Shown: positions 1 to 9,492 of the stretch, in pieces | Position numbering within the stretch: position 1 is the stretch's first letter | Layout: the number at the start of each line of letters is the position of its first letter | DNA from: Pseudomonas sp. CC6-YY-74 | Lineage (GTDB): Bacteria; Pseudomonadota; Gammaproteobacteria; Pseudomonadales; Pseudomonadaceae | DNA: 64,000 nucleotides | Direction: 5' to 3' | Assembly: GCF_002025205.1 (NCBI RefSeq) | Contig: NZ_CP019947.1 | Coordinates: 4,378,001 to 4,442,000, forward strand | The notes under the pieces: model-generated | What the model saw: only the letters and a program-made list of their open reading frames with translations | What the model was told of the DNA's origin: nothing | Databases searched by the model: none | Position numbers and translations under genes: made by a program

Positions 1-3000
1 GGCGGGCGAGAACTTGGCCGCATTGGACAGCAGGTTGGCCAGTACCTGGGCCAGGCGCTGGCTGTCGACCCGTACCTGGGTGGCCGGCAGGGCGTCGAGC
101 AGCTGCAGCTGCACCCGATACTGGCTGGCATACGGCTGGTTCTGCGCGATGGCCTGTGCGAGCAATGGCTGCAGGGGCTGCTCATTCAGCTCGATCGGCA
201 TCTTGCCGGCCACCAGTTTGTCCATGTCCAGCAGGTCGTTGATCAGCTGGCTGAGGTGCTGGCTGTTGTCCTGGGCAATCGTCAGCATCTGCTGCATGGC
301 CGCCGGCACCGCGCCGAGCACGCCGCCGTTGATCAGGGCGAGGGAACCGGCGATGGCGGTCAGCGGGGTGCGCAGTTCGTGGCTGACGGTGGAGACGAAC
401 TCGCTTTTCATCTGTTCGATGCGCTTGCGTTCGCTGATATCGCGGATCACCGCGATGAAGCGCCGCTGGCCCTGGTGGCTGATCTGCGACACGGCCAGCT
501 CCATGGCGAACTGCTCGCCATTGCGGCGCAGGCCCTTAAACTCGCGCACCGTGCCGATCAGCCGGGTCTCGCCGGTTTGCTGGTAACGCGCCAGGTAACT
601 ATCGTGGGCCGAGCGCTCCGGTTCGGGCATCAGCAGGCTGACGTTGCGGCCTGCCACCTGGGCCAGGCTGTAGCCGAACAGCTGTTCCGCGGCGCGGTTG
701 AAGGTATCGATATTGCCCTGTTCATCGATGGTGATGATGGCGTCCAAGACGTTGTCGAGCAGGGTGTGCAGGTAGTGCTCGCGTTCGCGGACGGCGCGCT
801 CGGCGGCGACCCGCTCGCTGAAGTCCTGGATCTGTGAGATGAAGTGCACCGGTCGGCCATCGTCATCGCGCACCAGCGAGACGCTGAGCAGTACCCAGAT
901 GGTCCGGCCCTGGCGATCCAGGTAACGCTTTTCCATCTGGTAGCCATTGCTCCGTCCGGCCAGCAGCGCCGCGACATTCTCCTGGTCGGTGGTCAGGTCG
1001 TCGGGGTGGGTGATCTGCTGGAAGTCGCTGGCCAGCAATTGCGCGCGACTGTAGCCGAGCATGCGGCAGAGCTCGTCGTTGACTTCCAGCCAGCGCCCCT
1101 CGGGACTGACCAGGGCCATGCCCTGGGGCGCGGTGTTGAAGGCACTGCTGAACAGTTGCTGGCTGAGCTTGAGTTCGTCCTCGATCTGCTTGCGTTCGCT
1201 GATGTCCCAGATGAATCCGTTCAGCCACAGCAGGTTGCCCTGATTGTCGTATTCGCCGCGGCCCTTTTCCCGTACCCAGACGCTGTGACCATCGGCGTGC
1301 TGCAAGCGATAGGTCAGCTCGAAGACGTCCTGACGCAAGATTTGCGCCTGGATGTCGTAGGTGCTGGCGCGGTCGTGCGGGTGAACCACGCTGGCATAGC
1401 TGCGTACCCGGTTGTCGATAAAGTCGCTGACTGGGTAGCCGCTCAGTTGCTCGATTTCATCGCCCATGAAGCGCATGGTCCAGTCGCCATCGTGGCGGCA
1501 GCGGTAGACCACCCCGGGCAGGTTGGCGACCATACCGCGGAAGCGACTTTCGCTCTTTTGCAGGGCGCGGGTGGCCTGCTGCAAGGCACTGAGATCGGTG
1601 GCAATGCCCAGGTAGCCGTGAATACTGTCTTGCTCGTTGCGGATGGCGTTGATCGTCAGGTTGACGATGCGTTGTTCGCCGTCTTTGCGGATATAGGTCC
1701 ACTGCTGGGTTTTCGCATGGCCGCCCTGGATATTGGCGACGAACACCTCGAAACCCTGGATCTCGCGGCCAAGCTCGTGGCTCAGTTCGCGGCCGCGGGC
1801 ACGCACCTCTTCGGGCTGGTGAAACAGCATCGGTGAGTGCTGGCCAACCACCTCTGCGGCCCGGTAGCCGAGGAGCAGTTCGGCGCCAGGATTGAACAGA
1901 CTGATCACCCCGCTGGCATCGGTGGCGATGATGGAGACCCCGGTAGCCGAATCGAGCACGGCCTGGAGGAAGGCGCGGGCTTCTTGCACCTGGGCTTCGC
2001 GCTGCTTGAGCTCGCTGACGTCCTGCACGGTGCCGGCCAGGCGGGTCATGCGGCCCTGTTCGTCGGGCTGCAGGCGGGCCAGTTCATGCACCCAGCGGAT
2101 CTCGCCATCGGGGCGCAGGATGCGATGCACCACGTCGTGTAAGCCGCCTGCCAGCGCCCGTTGTTCGCTGGCCTCGACCAGGGCCCGATCCTCGGGGTGC
2201 ACAGCGCGCTTGAACGCCTCGGTGTTCGGGGTAAAACCCTGAGGGTCGTAACCGAAGATGGCGAAGATGGTGTCCGACCAGTCCAGCTCGCCAGTCAGCA
2301 GATTGGCTTGCCAGTGGCCCAGGCGGGCGATCTGCTGGGCCTGATCCAGGCGCTCCAGCAGGGACTGCCGGGTCTGCTCCTGCTGCTGGCGGTCGAGGGT
2401 GGCGCCGACCCAGCGAGCGAACAGGCGAAGGAACTCGCGGTCGGCCTCATCGAATGGCTGGCTGCGCACCTCGGGTGAGGCGAAGCACAGGGTGCCGAAA
2501 CGCTGGCCCGCGACCCAGATGGCGGTGCCGATATAGGTTTCCAGGGCAAACAGCGGGTAGCAGGGGTGAGTGGCGTGAGCCGATTGGCCCATGCAGTCGA
2601 TGGCCAGCACTGCATCGCTGTGCAGGGTGAGGCTGCAGTAGGTGTCGCCCAGGGGAAAGTGCTGGCCGTCACTCAGGGCGCCCGCTGGTGATACCTGAAC
2701 CCGCACCTGGTAATCATCGGCCTCGATCTGGCTGATGATCGCCAGTGGCACCTGGTAGAAGCTGGCGCCCAGTTGCAGAGCCTGGCGCAGTTGCTCTTGA
2801 CTGCTCAGGGTGGGCAGGGCGGCAATCTCGTTGAGTGCGCGCAGGGCCGCTTGCTGGCGCTGCAGATGCTGCTGCGCCTGTTCGCGTTGCACGTCGCGGC
2901 GCAGCGCCTCGATCAACTGACCCAGGGTGGCGAGCAAGGGTTGCAGCTGCTCGGCCAGGGCGTCCTGATAACCATCGGCGCAGTTGGCCAGGCCGAGCAT

Positions 3001-4542
3001 ACCCACCAGCTGACCATGGGCATGAATGGGCAGGCCGGCAAATGCCAGCAGCGGCGGATGCCCGGCCGGTAAACCGCCGCTATGCGGATGCTGCGCAGGC
3101 TGATTGCTGATCAGCGCCTCGCCGCTGCGCATCACCTGGCCGAACAACGTGTCGAGATTGCGCAACTCCATGCCCTGCGCCGAGCGTTCGGCATAGAACG
3201 CGGCACTGGCGCTGTCCCAGGCAATATTGCTGATGCTGTAGGTGTGCAGGTAGGGCGCGCCCTGTTCATCCTCAAGCACTTCGCCGATGAAGCCGAACTG
3301 GCTGGCGGTCAGTTCGAGGATGCGCTCAAGCAGCGCATTGAAGGATTCGTGCTGGTTTTGTGCGGTGATATAGGCCGCCTGGGCCTGGGCGATCACCGCC
3401 AGCAACTGACGCGACTGCTCGCTTTGCCGGTGCTTGTGCTGCAGCTCGTCGCGGTGGCGGCGGGTCAATACCTGGCTGGCGTGACGGGTGCTCAGCAGCA
3501 GCAACAGAAGCAGGGCTTCTGCGCCGAACCAGGCCAGCAGCCATTTGCCGATCAGCCAGTGCTGGTCGCTCTGGTGGCGCGCGAGCTGTGCGCTGATATC
3601 GCGCCAGGTCAGGGCGATGGCCGAGGTGCTTTGACTGGGTGTGACGGCTGACAAATAGTCGGGCAGTAGCACTTGATTGAGCAGGTAGGTGCGACCCTGG
3701 TCTTCGAGCAATTTGAGCGTGTTGCCGGCGGCAGGTGCGGGCAACAACTGTTGGGTTTGCCAGCGCTGCACCTGGCCGCGCGAGAAGCCTTCAAGGGTCC
3801 ATTCGGCGGCGTCCTCGGCCAGGCTAGGCAGCCCTTCAGCGCTGCGCGCTGGCGGTTGCGCGGCGCGCTTGACCAGCAAGGCGATGCCGGAATCCAGTTC
3901 CTGATCCAGCTGCTGCAAATCGCTGTGCAGGCTCTGGGTGACTTCCACGGCGCCGACGGTTAGGGCTTTGCGTGTGCCTTCCACCTGCAGCAGGGTTACC
4001 GCACGCATCACCAGGCTGTCGCCGCCAAGATCCAGGCCGGCCTTGTTTTGCTGGTCATGCAAGGCGTCGCTGAGCATCGAAGGATGGCCGTTGGGCTGGT
4101 CACCAAACTGCGTGGGTTGATGCACGCGCAGTAGCACTTCTGCCGTGGGCGCGAGATGAATGTAGAGCTTGAATGGGTGACTGGCCTGCAGGTGGCGCCA
4201 GCGCGGAGCCAGGCGGGTGTAGAGCGGGTTGCGGATGGCCTTCGCAGTGGCCTGGTCCGGGTCGTTGCCGTTGTGCAGGGCATAGGCCTGGCGCACCAGT
4301 TCGATGACCCAGGAGTCGGCGGCAATGCTCTCGGCCAGCAGCTGCGCCTGATCGCGCTGGCGCCGCTGGGTGCTGTGCAGGGCCTGGCGCTGAAAATCGG
4401 CCTGCTTGGTCATCTGCAGTTGCCAGAAAGTTTCCCGATCGTTCAGGGCGAGCCAGCCCAGAGCGGCAAAGAACAGCGCCAGGGCGAGGCTGCCAAGGCC
4501 GACTATCCAGCGGATCGCGGCGGATACTTTGCTGGTGTTCAT
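1..4542 (-). CDS. Giant multi-PAS/GAF membrane sensor histidine kinase (partial, 3' end off window)
   Basis: The frame stays open from the ATG at 4542 to base 1, giving 1514 codons without a stop, so the C-terminus lies off the left edge. Visible order: TM helix about residues 11-31, a large presumably periplasmic sensor region, TM helix about 330-352, two GAF-like domains, five PAS modules, then a HisKA domain with the H-box SHELRTPLTA (phospho-acceptor His about residue 1388, codon 379-381). The last visible residues, NLLSNAAKFSPA, are the N-box of the ATPase domain, so the catalytic core continues outside. The start follows an AGGA ribosome site and lies 29 bp after the HDOD receiver gene, suggesting co-transcription. 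It presumably autophosphorylates and passes phosphate to a receiver, either its own off-window domain or another protein. The ligand cannot be read from the sequence. Confidence 0.9.
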   Translation of the reverse strand, partial: MNTSKVSAAIRWIVGLGSLALALFFAALGWLALNDRETFWQLQMTKQADFQRQALHSTQRRQRDQAQLLAESIAADSWVIELVRQAYALHNGNDPDQATAKAIRNPLYTRLAPRWRHLQASHPFKLYIHLAPTAEVLLRVHQPTQFGDQPNGHPSMLSDALHDQQNKAGLDLGGDSLVMRAVTLLQVEGTRKALTVGAVEVTQSLHSDLQQLDQELDSGIALLVKRAAQPPARSAEGLPSLAEDAAEWTLEGFSRGQVQRWQTQQLLPAPAAGNTLKLLEDQGRTYLLNQVLLPDYLSAVTPSQSTSAIALTWRDISAQLARHQSDQHWLIGKWLLAWFGAEALLLLLLLSTRHASQVLTRRHRDELQHKHRQSEQSRQLLAVIAQAQAAYITAQNQHESFNALLERILELTASQFGFIGEVLEDEQGAPYLHTYSISNIAWDSASAAFYAERSAQGMELRNLDTLFGQVMRSGEALISNQPAQHPHSGGLPAGHPPLLAFAGLPIHAHGQLVGMLGLANCADGYQDALAEQLQPLLATLGQLIEALRRDVQREQAQQHLQRQQAALRALNEIAALPTLSSQEQLRQALQLGASFYQVPLAIISQIEADDYQVRVQVSPAGALSDGQHFPLGDTYCSLTLHSDAVLAIDCMGQSAHATHPCYPLFALETYIGTAIWVAGQRFGTLCFASPEVRSQPFDEADREFLRLFARWVGATLDRQQQEQTRQSLLERLDQAQQIARLGHWQANLLTGELDWSDTIFAIFGYDPQGFTPNTEAFKRAVHPEDRALVEASEQRALAGGLHDVVHRILRPDGEIRWVHELARLQPDEQGRMTRLAGTVQDVSELKQREAQVQEARAFLQAVLDSATGVSIIATDASGVISLFNPGAELLLGYRAAEVVGQHSPMLFHQPEEVRARGRELSHELGREIQGFEVFVANIQGGHAKTQQWTYIRKDGEQRIVNLTINAIRNEQDSIHGYLGIATDLSALQQATRALQKSESRFRGMVANLPGVVYRCRHDGDWTMRFMGDEIEQLSGYPVSDFIDNRVRSYASVVHPHDRASTYDIQAQILRQDVFELTYRLQHADGHSVWVREKGRGEYDNQGNLLWLNGFIWDISERKQIEDELKLSQQLFSSAFNTAPQGMALVSPEGRWLEVNDELCRMLGYSRAQLLASDFQQITHPDDLTTDQENVAALLAGRSNGYQMEKRYLDRQGRTIWVLLSVSLVRDDDGRPVHFISQIQDFSERVAAERAVREREHYLHTLLDNVLDAIITIDEQGNIDTFNRAAEQLFGYSLAQVAGRNVSLLMPEPERSAHDSYLARYQQTGETRLIGTVREFKGLRRNGEQFAMELAVSQISHQGQRRFIAVIRDISERKRIEQMKSEFVSTVSHELRTPLTAIAGSLALINGGVLGAVPAAMQQMLTIAQDNSQHLSQLINDLLDMDKLVAGKMPIELNEQPLQPLLAQAIAQNQPYASQYRVQLQLLDALPATQVRVDSQRLAQVLANLLSNAAKFSPA

Positions 4543-4571
4543 GCGCAACATCCTGAGCGAACTGGCTGCAT

Positions 4572-5705
4572 TCAGGCCAGCCCGGCGAGGCGACGCAGGC
4601 GGGCCTGATCCTTGCTGTCGGCAGCGGGATCCTGTTCACAGGCGGCCAGACGCATGAGTACTACCTCGCGCTTGACACTGATGTTGGGCAGGCCATAGCA
4701 GGCGCCAATCAGTTCGCGCAGGGCCATGGGCAGCTGCCAGCGTACTTTCATGGCAATGGCGAAGGGTGCACTGAATTGGCCCAGGGCCAGCAATAGCGGC
4801 TCCTCGCTGAGGCTATGGCCGCGATTTTCCCAGGCCTGAGCCAGGTAGAGCACGCCGAGCTCGCCCATGCGGTGCAGCAGTGCCGCGCAATGAAACGGCG
4901 CCGGATCCAGGTTGCACAAGCGGGCCAGGGCGATGCTGGTTTCCGCCAGGCGTTCGCAGGCATCCAGATGGCCCTCGGCAAGCCTGCGCAACAGCGGGTT
5001 ATCCAGGGCGCTGGATTGGCGCAAGGCCAGGGCCATGGCCAGGTTGAGGCTGGTCGCCGCACCGAGTTTCTGCAGCGCTTCTAGCGGGCTGATGCAGGGG
5101 CGGCCGGCGCCGTGGTAGGCGCTGCTGTTGGCCACGGTCAGCAGTCGGGCATTCAGGGCCGGGTCGTGGCGCCAGTCTTCGGCCAGCTCGCGCAGGTTCA
5201 GTTGCTCGCCCTTGAAACTTTGCAGGAGGCGATCGCGGATGCCCTTGCTCAGGGGCATATCCAGCTCGTCGGTCGGCAGTTGTTGCAGGTAAGTCAGGAA
5301 GTCTTCGTCGCCGACGGCGCGGGCCGCGTGATGCTCTGCCGCAGCCACAGGCAGCAACTCGTCCAGGCTGGCGGCTACGCGCGAGGCCTGGAAGGGCTTG
5401 CCGATGAAGGCGCTGATGCCCAGTGCGCGGACTTTCACCACGCTGCTGCGGTCGGTGCGACTGGTGATCATCACCAGTGGCACTTCGTGATTGTGCTGGC
5501 GCACCTGTTTGAGCAGCCGAGTGCCTTCGCCATCCGGCAGGTCCCAGCCGCTGATCACCAGATCGCTGGGCTGTTGTTGCCAGTCCGCCAGTGCCTCGGC
5601 CACGCTGCCCAGGCAGACGATCTCAGCGCTCGGGCGCAGGCTCAAAACGATCTGTTTGAGCAGGTCGGCGATCCAGTGATCGTCTTCGAGAATCATTACC
5701 CGCAT
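4572..5705 (-). CDS. Receiver-HDOD protein with degenerate phosphorylation site
   Basis: An N-terminal receiver-like domain (about residues 1-120) is followed by an HDOD domain (about 150-350), a catalytically inactive relative of HD hydrolases found in signalling proteins. The acidic pair (EDD, residues 7-9), the Thr of VMITS and the Lys of FIGKPF are in place. The phospho-acceptor Asp is replaced by Gly in DLVISGWDLPDGEG (codon 5547-5549, residue 53 from this start). By alignment to CheY, where the motif is ISDWNMP, the neighbouring Asp is two residues too late. I chose the ATG at 5705 because the receiver begins at once there; an in-frame ATG at 5738 would add 11 residues. It sits between the GGDEF-EAL gene and the giant kinase, all on the minus strand. 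It probably signals without Asp phosphorylation. Confidence 0.85.
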   Translation of the reverse strand: MRVMILEDDHWIADLLKQIVLSLRPSAEIVCLGSVAEALADWQQQPSDLVISGWDLPDGEGTRLLKQVRQHNHEVPLVMITSRTDRSSVVKVRALGISAFIGKPFQASRVAASLDELLPVAAAEHHAARAVGDEDFLTYLQQLPTDELDMPLSKGIRDRLLQSFKGEQLNLRELAEDWRHDPALNARLLTVANSSAYHGAGRPCISPLEALQKLGAATSLNLAMALALRQSSALDNPLLRRLAEGHLDACERLAETSIALARLCNLDPAPFHCAALLHRMGELGVLYLAQAWENRGHSLSEEPLLLALGQFSAPFAIAMKVRWQLPMALRELIGACYGLPNISVKREVVLMRLAACEQDPAADSKDQARLRRLAGLA

Positions 5706-5751
5706 AGGTCTCAGTTCTTCCCTGGTTCTGCTGGCCATGATGCTTGATTGA

Positions 5752-8025
5752 TCAGGGCGCCGCTACGGCTGGTTCCGGGTCGGGTTCGACCGGTTGTGGG
5801 CGGCCGAACAGATAGCCTTGACCATAGTCGCAGCCGATCTGGCGGAGGAACTCCATCTGCTCCGGCCGTTCGATACCCTCGGCCAGAACCTTGAGGTCCA
5901 GGCTGTGGCCCAAGGCGACCACCGCGCGGGTAATCGCGGCATCGTCGCTGTCGTGGGGCAGGCCACGGACGAAACTTATGTCGAGCTTGAGTTTGTGCAC
6001 GGGCAGGCGCTTGAGCCGGGCCAGGGAGCTGTAACCGGTGCCGAAGTCGTCGATGGCCAGGCGGATCCCCAGAGCGCGCAGGCGCTCGAGCAACGCCAAG
6101 GCCGCATCCGGGTTGTCCATCACCGTACTTTCGGTGACTTCCAGCTCCAGGCAGGCGGGGTCCAGGCCGGTGTCGGCCAGCACCTGGGCCACCTGCAGAT
6201 CCAGCCCGCCGCGGCTGAACAGCCGGCTGGAGACGTTGACGGCGACGAACCGCGGCGCCTGGGCTTGATGTTGCCAGCGGACCATCTGTCGGCAGGCTTG
6301 TTGCAGTACCCAGGCGTCGATGGCGCCGATCAGGCCGCTGTCTTCGGCGACCGGGATGAACTCCCCGGGGGCTACCAGGCCGCGTTGCGGATGCTGCCAG
6401 CGTACCAGCGCCTCGGCGCCGATCAGCTCGCCGCTGGCCAGGTCATGCAAAGGTTGGTAGTAGACGCGCAGTTCCTGGTTATCCAGCGCGTGGTGCAGGG
6501 CGCTGACCAGCTCGACGCGGTGGCGGGCGAACTCGGTCAGCTCCTGGGTGTAGAAGGCGTAGCCTTCGCGCCCGCTGCTCTTGGCCTTGGACAGCGCCGA
6601 GTCGGCATTGCGCAGGACCTGCTCGAGGTTTTCGGCATCGCCGGGAAACAGGCTGATGCCGATGCTGGCGCTGATGTAGAACTCATGTTTGTCGAGGCTG
6701 AAAGGCGCGCCCAGGCTGTTCAGCAGTTGCTGGGCCAGGCTGGCAGCCTGGGAGGCATCCAGGCAGTGCTCGCAGAGCAGGCCGAACTCGTCACCGCCCA
6801 GGCGCGCCAGGGTCATGCCTTCGCCCAGTTGTGCGGCCAGCCGCTCGCCGACCGCCTTGAGCAACAGGTCGCCGATGTTGTGGCCCAGGCTTTCATTGAT
6901 GTGTTTGAAGTGATCGAGGTCGATCAGCAGGACCGCGCCTTGCTGTGCAGATTTGGCGCGTTTGATGGCGTTTTCGACCCGCTCGGTGAACAGCAGGCGG
7001 TTGGGCAGGCCGCTCAGCGGGTCATGGTGGGCCAGGTGGTCCAGTTCGCCCTGCGAGCGCTTCAACGCGCTGATGTCGGAGAACACCGCGACGTAGTGGC
7101 TAAGCTCGCCTTGCTCGTCGTGAATGGCGCGGATGCGCTGCCACTGTGGGTAGATTTCGCCGTTCTTGCGCCGGTTCCAGATTTCTCCGCTCCAATTGCC
7201 CCGGCCAGCCAGCGCCTGCCACAGGCGTTGGTAGAACGCCTGGTCATGCCGGCCCGAGCTCAGGAAGCTGGGTTGACGACCGATGATTTCCTCGGGGCTG
7301 TAGCCGGTGATCCGGGTAAAGGCCGGGTTGACGTGGACGATTTGCTGGTCGCTGTCGGTGACCAGCACCCCGTCCTGGGTCGCGTCGAATACGGCGGCGG
7401 CCTGGCGCAGGCTGTGTTCATTGGCGCGGCGTTGGCTGATATCGCTGGCGGTGCCGATAAAGCGCTCCGGTCGGCCCTGAGCGTCGAGCTGCAACTGCCC
7501 GCGTGACTGGATCCAGCGGTAGTCGCCATTCTGGTGGCGCATGCGCAAGGTCACCTCGAAGGCCTCCTGGCTGGCGTTGTCCAGGATAGTGGCGATGGTT
7601 TGCTCATGCTGGGCGAGGTCGTCGGGGTGCAGTTGCTGCAACCAGCGCACCCGGGTGTTGCCCAGTGCGGCGGGTTGCAGGCCGAGCAGGGAGGCATAGG
7701 TCGGCGAGAAAAATACCCCGTTGCTGCGCAGGTCCCAGTCCCACAAGCCTTCCTTGGCTGACTCCAGGGCCAGGTTTAGGCGCTCTTCGCTGGCGCGCAG
7801 GGTTCTGCGCAGGCGTTCCTGCAGGCGCAGGTGGGAGCACAGGATCAGATACAGCAGGACGCTGCTGAGCAGGACGAAGCCCAGCCCCTTGAGCAGTTGC
7901 AGCTGTTTGGCACGTTCGGCAGACAGTTCCAGGCTGGCCAGGAGGGCATCACTGAAGAGGACCCACAGGCCGGCAGCCAGCAGGTAGGTCAGGGTCAGGC
8001 GAACCGCTCCTTGGGGTAGGTTCAT
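5752..8025 (-). CDS. Membrane PAS-GGDEF-EAL cyclic-di-GMP turnover protein
   Basis: A 757-residue protein. Two TM segments (about 8-30 and 45-65) are followed by two PAS/PAC modules (about 80-330), a GGDEF domain and a C-terminal EAL domain. The cyclase site LARLGGDEFG is intact. The phosphodiesterase signature is also intact (GAEALVRW, ELEVTEST, AIDDFGTGYSSL), so both activities are possible in principle. Its position just upstream of and divergent from desA matches the P. aeruginosa PA0285-PA0286 arrangement as I remember it. The next gene downstream starts 46 bp after this stop on the same strand, so the three signalling genes may form one unit. Which activity dominates cannot be read from sequence. 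Confidence 0.92.
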   Translation of the reverse strand: MNLPQGAVRLTLTYLLAAGLWVLFSDALLASLELSAERAKQLQLLKGLGFVLLSSVLLYLILCSHLRLQERLRRTLRASEERLNLALESAKEGLWDWDLRSNGVFFSPTYASLLGLQPAALGNTRVRWLQQLHPDDLAQHEQTIATILDNASQEAFEVTLRMRHQNGDYRWIQSRGQLQLDAQGRPERFIGTASDISQRRANEHSLRQAAAVFDATQDGVLVTDSDQQIVHVNPAFTRITGYSPEEIIGRQPSFLSSGRHDQAFYQRLWQALAGRGNWSGEIWNRRKNGEIYPQWQRIRAIHDEQGELSHYVAVFSDISALKRSQGELDHLAHHDPLSGLPNRLLFTERVENAIKRAKSAQQGAVLLIDLDHFKHINESLGHNIGDLLLKAVGERLAAQLGEGMTLARLGGDEFGLLCEHCLDASQAASLAQQLLNSLGAPFSLDKHEFYISASIGISLFPGDAENLEQVLRNADSALSKAKSSGREGYAFYTQELTEFARHRVELVSALHHALDNQELRVYYQPLHDLASGELIGAEALVRWQHPQRGLVAPGEFIPVAEDSGLIGAIDAWVLQQACRQMVRWQHQAQAPRFVAVNVSSRLFSRGGLDLQVAQVLADTGLDPACLELEVTESTVMDNPDAALALLERLRALGIRLAIDDFGTGYSSLARLKRLPVHKLKLDISFVRGLPHDSDDAAITRAVVALGHSLDLKVLAEGIERPEQMEFLRQIGCDYGQGYLFGRPQPVEPDPEPAVAAP

Positions 8026-8192
8026 AAGGTGTCGATCGGCTCTTTTAGGTGGGCACTGTGATAGTAGTGCAGGTAGCGGCGCGGCATTGTTATCTAAAAG
8101 ACCAACTGGTTTTCTGATCCGTGTCAGGGATAATGCACTGTGGCCTGAGTCTCTCGGTCACGCCATGTTTCCTTTCAAGAGGCACCCGGCTC

Positions 8193-9380
8193 ATGTGGTA
8201 CAACGGTTTTCTTGACCTGTCGGTCTGGCAGTTGATCGCGGTCGTTCTGGTGATGACGCACATCACCATTGTCGGCGTCACGGTGTACTTACACCGTTAT
8301 TCGGCCCATCGCGCCCTGGAACTGCATCCAGCGCTGAAACACTTCTTTCGTTTCTGGCTGTGGTTGACCACCGGGCAGAACACCCGCGAATGGACCGCCA
8401 TCCACCGTAAGCACCACGCCAAGTGCGAAACCGTCGACGATCCGCACAGCCCGGTGATCAAGGGCCTGGGTACGGTCTTGCGCACCGGCGCCGAGCTCTA
8501 TCAGCAAGAGGCGAAGAACCCGGAAACCCTGCGCATCTACGGCAAGAACTGCCCGGACGACTGGGTCGAGCGCAACCTCTATTCGCGCTATACCTTTGGC
8601 GGCGTGATCCTGATGGCGCTCATCGACCTGGCGCTGTTCGGCGTGATCGGCATCAGCGTCTGGGCGATCCAGATGATGTGGATTCCCGTCTGGGCGGCCG
8701 GGGTGGTCAACGGTCTCGGTCATGCCGTCGGCTATCGCAACTTCGAATGCCGCGACGCCGCCACCAACTTGCTGCCCTGGGGCATCCTGATCGGCGGTGA
8801 AGAACTGCACAACAATCACCATACCTATCCCAACTCGGCCAAGCTGTCGGTGCGCAAGTGGGAGTTCGACATGGGCTGGGCCTGGATCCAGCTGTTCAGC
8901 TTGTTCGGGCTGGCCAAGGTGCAGCGCGTGGCGCCGATCGCCCATCGCATCGAGGGCAAACGCCACCTGGACATGGACACCGCCATGGCGATCCTCAACA
9001 ACCGTTTCCAGATCATGGCGCAGTACCGCAAGCTGGTGATCGGTCCGCTGGTCAAGCAGGAGCTGGCCAAGGCCGACGCCTCGGTGCGCCATCACTTCCA
9101 CCGCGCCAAGCGCCTACTGGGCCGCGAGCCGAGCCTGTTGCACGACCAGCAGCAGGCGCGTATCGACGCCATGCTGGCGCAGAGTCAGGCGCTCAAGGTG
9201 ATCTACGAGAAGCGCCTGGCGCTGCAGCAAATATGGCTCAAAACCAGCACCAATGGGAATGACATGCTCGAAGCGATCAAGCAGTGGATCCATGAAGCCG
9301 AGGCCAGCGGTATCCAGTCGCTGCGTGTGTTTGCCGAGCAGCTGAAGACCTACTCGCTGCGCCCGGTCGCGGTCGCCTGA
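8193..9380 (+). CDS. desA: Membrane acyl-lipid (phospholipid) delta-9 fatty acid desaturase
   Basis: An integral-membrane di-iron desaturase of 395 residues. The three histidine boxes are present: HRYSAH near residue 34, HRKHH near 74 and HNNHH near 207, embedded in hydrophobic helices. P. aeruginosa DesA of this family introduces double bonds into phospholipid acyl chains at the inner membrane under aerobic conditions. The frame is open from an ATG at 8121, but I chose the ATG at 8193. It follows AGAGG at a sensible distance, and the protein then starts with MWYNGFLDL, the usual hydrophobic beginning. The C-terminal third after the last His box is long and basic. A clear intrinsic terminator follows at 9401. 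Confidence 0.93.
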   Translation: MWYNGFLDLSVWQLIAVVLVMTHITIVGVTVYLHRYSAHRALELHPALKHFFRFWLWLTTGQNTREWTAIHRKHHAKCETVDDPHSPVIKGLGTVLRTGAELYQQEAKNPETLRIYGKNCPDDWVERNLYSRYTFGGVILMALIDLALFGVIGISVWAIQMMWIPVWAAGVVNGLGHAVGYRNFECRDAATNLLPWGILIGGEELHNNHHTYPNSAKLSVRKWEFDMGWAWIQLFSLFGLAKVQRVAPIAHRIEGKRHLDMDTAMAILNNRFQIMAQYRKLVIGPLVKQELAKADASVRHHFHRAKRLLGREPSLLHDQQQARIDAMLAQSQALKVIYEKRLALQQIWLKTSTNGNDMLEAIKQWIHEAEASGIQSLRVFAEQLKTYSLRPVAVA

Positions 9381-9400
9381 CTGCGCCTGATTGACTGGCA

Positions 9401-9430
9401 AAGCCCGCCGTTCGGCGGGCTTTTTGTTTT
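9401..9430 (+). terminator. Intrinsic terminator after desA
   Basis: The hairpin AAGCCCGCC-GTTC-GGCGGGCTT is followed by a T-rich tract, 20 bp beyond the desA stop codon. It argues against extending the next gene upstream to the ATG at 9391. Confidence 0.9.
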
Positions 9431-9492
9431 CCGCGACCGCCACCCACTATGCTGCGCTGATAGCTCCAACACTCACCAGGCTGGCGGTTGTT

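Noticed and set aside
5794..7506. 570-codon plus-strand open frame opposite the GGDEF-EAL gene
   Set aside because: It is the antisense shadow of a gene with unmistakable GGDEF and EAL motifs in high-GC DNA; no domain or ribosome site.
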